Shown here: positions 61,679 to 64,000 of the stretch, piece by piece
Numbering within the stretch: position 1 is the stretch's first letter
How the letters are laid out: each line of letters begins with the position of its first letter
NCBI RefSeq assembly: GCF_014931715.1
Contig: NZ_CP063164.1
Coordinates: forward strand, 2,145,695 to 2,209,694
DNA: 64,000 bases
Direction of reading: 5' to 3'
Source of the DNA: Sulfurovum indicum
GTDB taxonomy: Bacteria; Campylobacterota; Campylobacteria; Campylobacterales; Sulfurovaceae
Made by a program: the position numbers and the translations under genes
The notes under the pieces: model-generated
Databases searched by the model: none
The model's input: the letters and a program-made list of their open reading frames with translations, nothing else
Told to the model about the DNA's origin: nothing

Positions 61679-63394
61679 TTGAAACTATTGAAACAACTTG
61701 TACTGTTCCTCCTGCTTAGCTCCTTTATCGCTGCACAACCTTTGACCATGGAAAACATTACACAGAACCTGCTCTACTCTATCCAAACCAAACTCAAAGG
61801 AGAAAATGGCAAGATCGTCCGAGAGATCTATGCAAAAACCGGGAACAGACCACTTTGGATCGGTACGGAGAACAGTGACAAGATGGCAGAGCTCATCCAG
61901 GCACTCAAAGACCCTCTTTTCAACTACAAAAACAAACCCTTTGACCAGAAAGCGATCAAAAAACTGCTCTATTATCTGGACAACCATACCATTCCTCTTG
62001 AAAAGAGAGCCGCTGTCTACGCCAGACTCGATCTGCTTTTGACCAACTCCTATGTAAGGCTTGTACGTTTCATTGTCCAGGGTGATGTTGACTGGCAACT
62101 GGTACAGAAAAAATTTGAAGCACTCAAGAAGAGTGATGATATCCAGGCAGTATGGGAGATGAAACCAAAACCCTTTCCTCCTTACAACCCGCTTGTTCAA
62201 GCTGCCGTCAACGGTAATATCCGTAACTATCTTGTCTCTTTGCTGCCTATGGAAGAACGTTATAGAAAACTGGTAAAACTGCTTAAGAATTATCAGCGTA
62301 TGGAAAAATTCCCAAAGATCCCATACAGCAACAAAGTATTTAAACTCGGAGACAGCTCTTCCCGCATCATTCAAATAAAAAAACGTCTTCAGATCTCCGG
62401 AGACTACCCGCAAAACGCACCACTTAGCAGAAAATATGATGAAACCCTGCGCAAAGCGGTCATTACATACCAAAAACGCTATCTGCTTGAAGTAACAGGT
62501 CAGGTGGACAAAACTATGACATGGTATCTCAACCAGCCGGTCAAGAAAAATATTCAGGCAATCATCACCAACCTTGACAAGACCAAACTCTATCCCAAAT
62601 CATTCGAGGATGAATATATTGAGGTCAATATCCCGGACTTCAATCTGCGTTATTATAAAGAGGGAGAGATGCTTATGAAAAAGGGAGTCGTTGTCGGACG
62701 TATCGACAGGCCGACACCAATATTTGATGACAAACTTGAATACATGGTGATCAATCCGACATGGACAATCCCTGACAACCTTATCAAACGTGATCTCATC
62801 CATGTCCTGAGAGAGAACCCAAACTATCTTTTGGAAAACAACATTCATGTTTTTCAGGGTAAAAAAGAGATCGAGATCACCCAGGAACAGCTCGATCCTT
62901 ATGAGCATAGTGACGAACCTGTACCTTACCGCTTTGTACAGTTCCCCGGAGACAATAATGCCCTTGGCCGTATCAAGTTTATGTTCCCCAATAAATATGC
63001 CGTCTATCTGCATGACACCGATAACAAAACTCTGCTTGACCGTCGTTACAAGATATACTCTTCAGGCTGTATGCGTGTAGAAAAGCCTTTTGATCTTGCA
63101 GATCTCCTTCTCCGGCATGCCAAAAAATACTATTCACAAAAAGAGATTGAAGAGATCATTGCTTCAAATGAACCGACAACTATCCGTCTTAAAAAACCGA
63201 TACCCGTACATATTACCTACTTTACAGTATATGAAGAGAATGGACTGGCCTACTTCAAACACGATATCTATCTATACGATATGATCATCCGGGAGTCAGT
63301 AACAGATAACATGAAACCTACTTTCACTGTACCCAAAAAACGCATGATCCGCATTGAAAAACAAAAGCAGAATCAAAAGCCTTTGAGCAACTAA
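61679..63394 (+). CDS. L,D-transpeptidase (YcbB-like), second paralogue
   Basis: The gene starts with TTG at 61679 (AAGGACAG upstream). The 571-aa product has a signal peptide (KLLKQLVLFLLLSSFIAAQP), a scaffold domain, a peptidoglycan-binding region (IIQIKKRLQISGDYPQNAP, ~235) and a YkuD domain with PNKYAVYLHDTD (~440) and SSGCMRVEKP (~460). The residue before Gly is Ser instead of the His found in the paralogue at 18678-20351; the Cys is kept. The C-terminus ends in a basic Gln/Lys tail. It is probably part of the thyX transcript (12-base gap). Confidence 0.88.
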   Translation: MKLLKQLVLFLLLSSFIAAQPLTMENITQNLLYSIQTKLKGENGKIVREIYAKTGNRPLWIGTENSDKMAELIQALKDPLFNYKNKPFDQKAIKKLLYYLDNHTIPLEKRAAVYARLDLLLTNSYVRLVRFIVQGDVDWQLVQKKFEALKKSDDIQAVWEMKPKPFPPYNPLVQAAVNGNIRNYLVSLLPMEERYRKLVKLLKNYQRMEKFPKIPYSNKVFKLGDSSSRIIQIKKRLQISGDYPQNAPLSRKYDETLRKAVITYQKRYLLEVTGQVDKTMTWYLNQPVKKNIQAIITNLDKTKLYPKSFEDEYIEVNIPDFNLRYYKEGEMLMKKGVVVGRIDRPTPIFDDKLEYMVINPTWTIPDNLIKRDLIHVLRENPNYLLENNIHVFQGKKEIEITQEQLDPYEHSDEPVPYRFVQFPGDNNALGRIKFMFPNKYAVYLHDTDNKTLLDRRYKIYSSGCMRVEKPFDLADLLLRHAKKYYSQKEIEEIIASNEPTTIRLKKPIPVHITYFTVYEENGLAYFKHDIYLYDMIIRESVTDNMKPTFTVPKKRMIRIEKQKQNQKPLSN

Positions 63395-63443
63395 AAGGCG
63401 CCTCTGCCAAATTTCTTTTTTCAAAAAAGATAACTTTCCTTCT

Positions 63444-63923
63444 CTATGCTTTTCGCATTTTCACACGCTGAAGGTGTGTCAGTGCAATTGCCATCGCATC
63501 CGTAATATCCAGCGGTTTGATCTCTTTTTTGATACCCAAAAGACGTTTTACCATAAAGGCTACCTGTTCTTTGGCTGCCTTTCCATTTCCTGTTACCGCT
63601 TTTTTTACCTGCAGTGGAGTATATTCATAAAAATATCCTACTTCCTGAAGTATTTTGAGCGAAAGTGCCCCGCGAAACTGTGCCAACTTTAAAACAGTCT
63701 TTGGATTATAGGCAAAAAAGATATCTTCAATAGCCACTTCATCGACAGGATGGGACTTCAAAATGATATCAAAGCCTTCAACCAGCTCCACGATCTGCTC
63801 TTGAAGCTCTTTGGTCTTTATTTTAAGTAAACCTGCTTCTACCAGTGAAAACTTTCTGCCATCCCAATGAAGGATGCAATAGCCTAAATTACGGCTTCCC
63901 GGGTCGATTCCTAAAATATTCAT
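63444..63923 (-). CDS. ruvC: Holliday junction resolvase RuvC
   Basis: RuvC cuts four-way junctions made during recombination, working with RuvAB. The 159-aa product has the catalytic acids at [13 protein letters not shown] (Asp ~7), [25 protein letters not shown] (Glu ~67), and [14 protein letters not shown] (Asp ~140 and ~143). Normal length. It ends convergent to the L,D-transpeptidase gene, 49 bases away. The last 77 bases of the window, upstream of its start, hold no other gene. Confidence 0.96.
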   Translation of the reverse strand: MNILGIDPGSRNLGYCILHWDGRKFSLVEAGLLKIKTKELQEQIVELVEGFDIILKSHPVDEVAIEDIFFAYNPKTVLKLAQFRGALSLKILQEVGYFYEYTPLQVKKAVTGNGKAAKEQVAFMVKRLLGIKKEIKPLDITDAMAIALTHLQRVKMRKA

Positions 63924-64000
63924 TCACACCTTTGTTCACATAGTGAATAAAATCATTCACTCCGTTTTAATACCCTTATTTTAGCTTAACTTAGCTAAAA

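Noticed and set aside
61679..63394. SSGC instead of SHGC at the L,D-transpeptidase active site suggested an inactive enzyme
   Set aside because: The catalytic Cys and the upstream His region are kept. As far as I recall, Ser before Gly also occurs in active YcbB-type enzymes, so loss of function is not supported.

Overview
The window looks like a chromosome segment of a Campylobacterota (formerly Epsilonproteobacteria) organism, most likely a Sulfurovum/Sulfurimonas-type sulfur or hydrogen oxidiser. The reasons are the conserved order comM-(rhodanese)-def-clpP-tig, a three-domain NifU beside NifS, ThyX rather than ThyA, a YeiH transporter with a divergent LysR regulator, and the general protein style. 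The species call is inference, because no rRNA is present. Most genes sit in tight, overlapping operons.

Layout. 1-420: 3'-truncated PAS sensor gene. 616-11035: a type II secretion system in two divergent blocks. Leftward it runs gspK-L-M-N-C-D-E-J and rightward gspG-H-I-F, with the promoters between gspK and gspG; no prepilin peptidase gene is present. 11041-11305: a 265-bp repeat, followed by an outer-membrane barrel, an RDD protein, an MFS permease and mobA. 14243-16365: a LysR regulator and a YeiH-family exporter, then tRNA-Val(GAC). 16691-20351: a Sel1 protein, dapF, coaE and an L,D-transpeptidase. 20492-25978: a Bat/MoxR operon (VWA, VWA-TPR, BatD, MoxR, DUF58). 25983-30323: an AsmA-like protein, a Ca2+/H+ antiporter and an HTH protein, followed by the second copy of the 265-bp repeat. 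30818-38468: pcm, a nitrilase-family amidase, nrdB, mutY, folE and nifS-nifU. 53562-63923: the comM 5' piece, a rhodanese, def, clpP, tig, typA, dgt, thyX, a second L,D-transpeptidase and ruvC.

The exceptional part is a ~13.7-kb island (about 39833-53572) inserted into comM (yifB), the competence-associated AAA+ helicase. A 7-bp direct repeat (AAGATAT) flanks it, and removing one repeat plus the island would restore an in-frame ~506-residue ComM. One end carries a recombinase trio: a 433-aa tyrosine recombinase, a 216-aa coiled-coil protein and a 965-aa recombinase. This has the architecture of the gamma-mobile-trio (GmtY-GmtX-GmtZ) and, more loosely, of the Tn554 TnpA/TnpC/TnpB set. The cargo is an operon of S24/LexA-type repressor, type III methyltransferase, type III restriction helicase-nuclease, and a signal-peptide-bearing PD-(D/E)XK-like nuclease, plus one unknown small gene at the far end.

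Related palindromes (TACACA/TTCACA half-sites about a 3-bp centre) lie upstream of the repressor/R-M operon, the recombinase operon and the small gene. This suggests one SOS-cleavable repressor sets the state of the whole island. Breaking comM, degrading unmodified DNA and exporting a nuclease could all reduce natural transformation, so the island may act as an anti-DNA-uptake and defence element; that is inference.

Other points of interest are two ~98% identical 265-bp inverted-repeat elements that sit in the same orientation just upstream of two unrelated genes, a solo terminal repeat upstream of batA, paired palindromes before nifS, two hairpins between nifS and nifU, and a MutY whose catalytic Asp position reads Glu.
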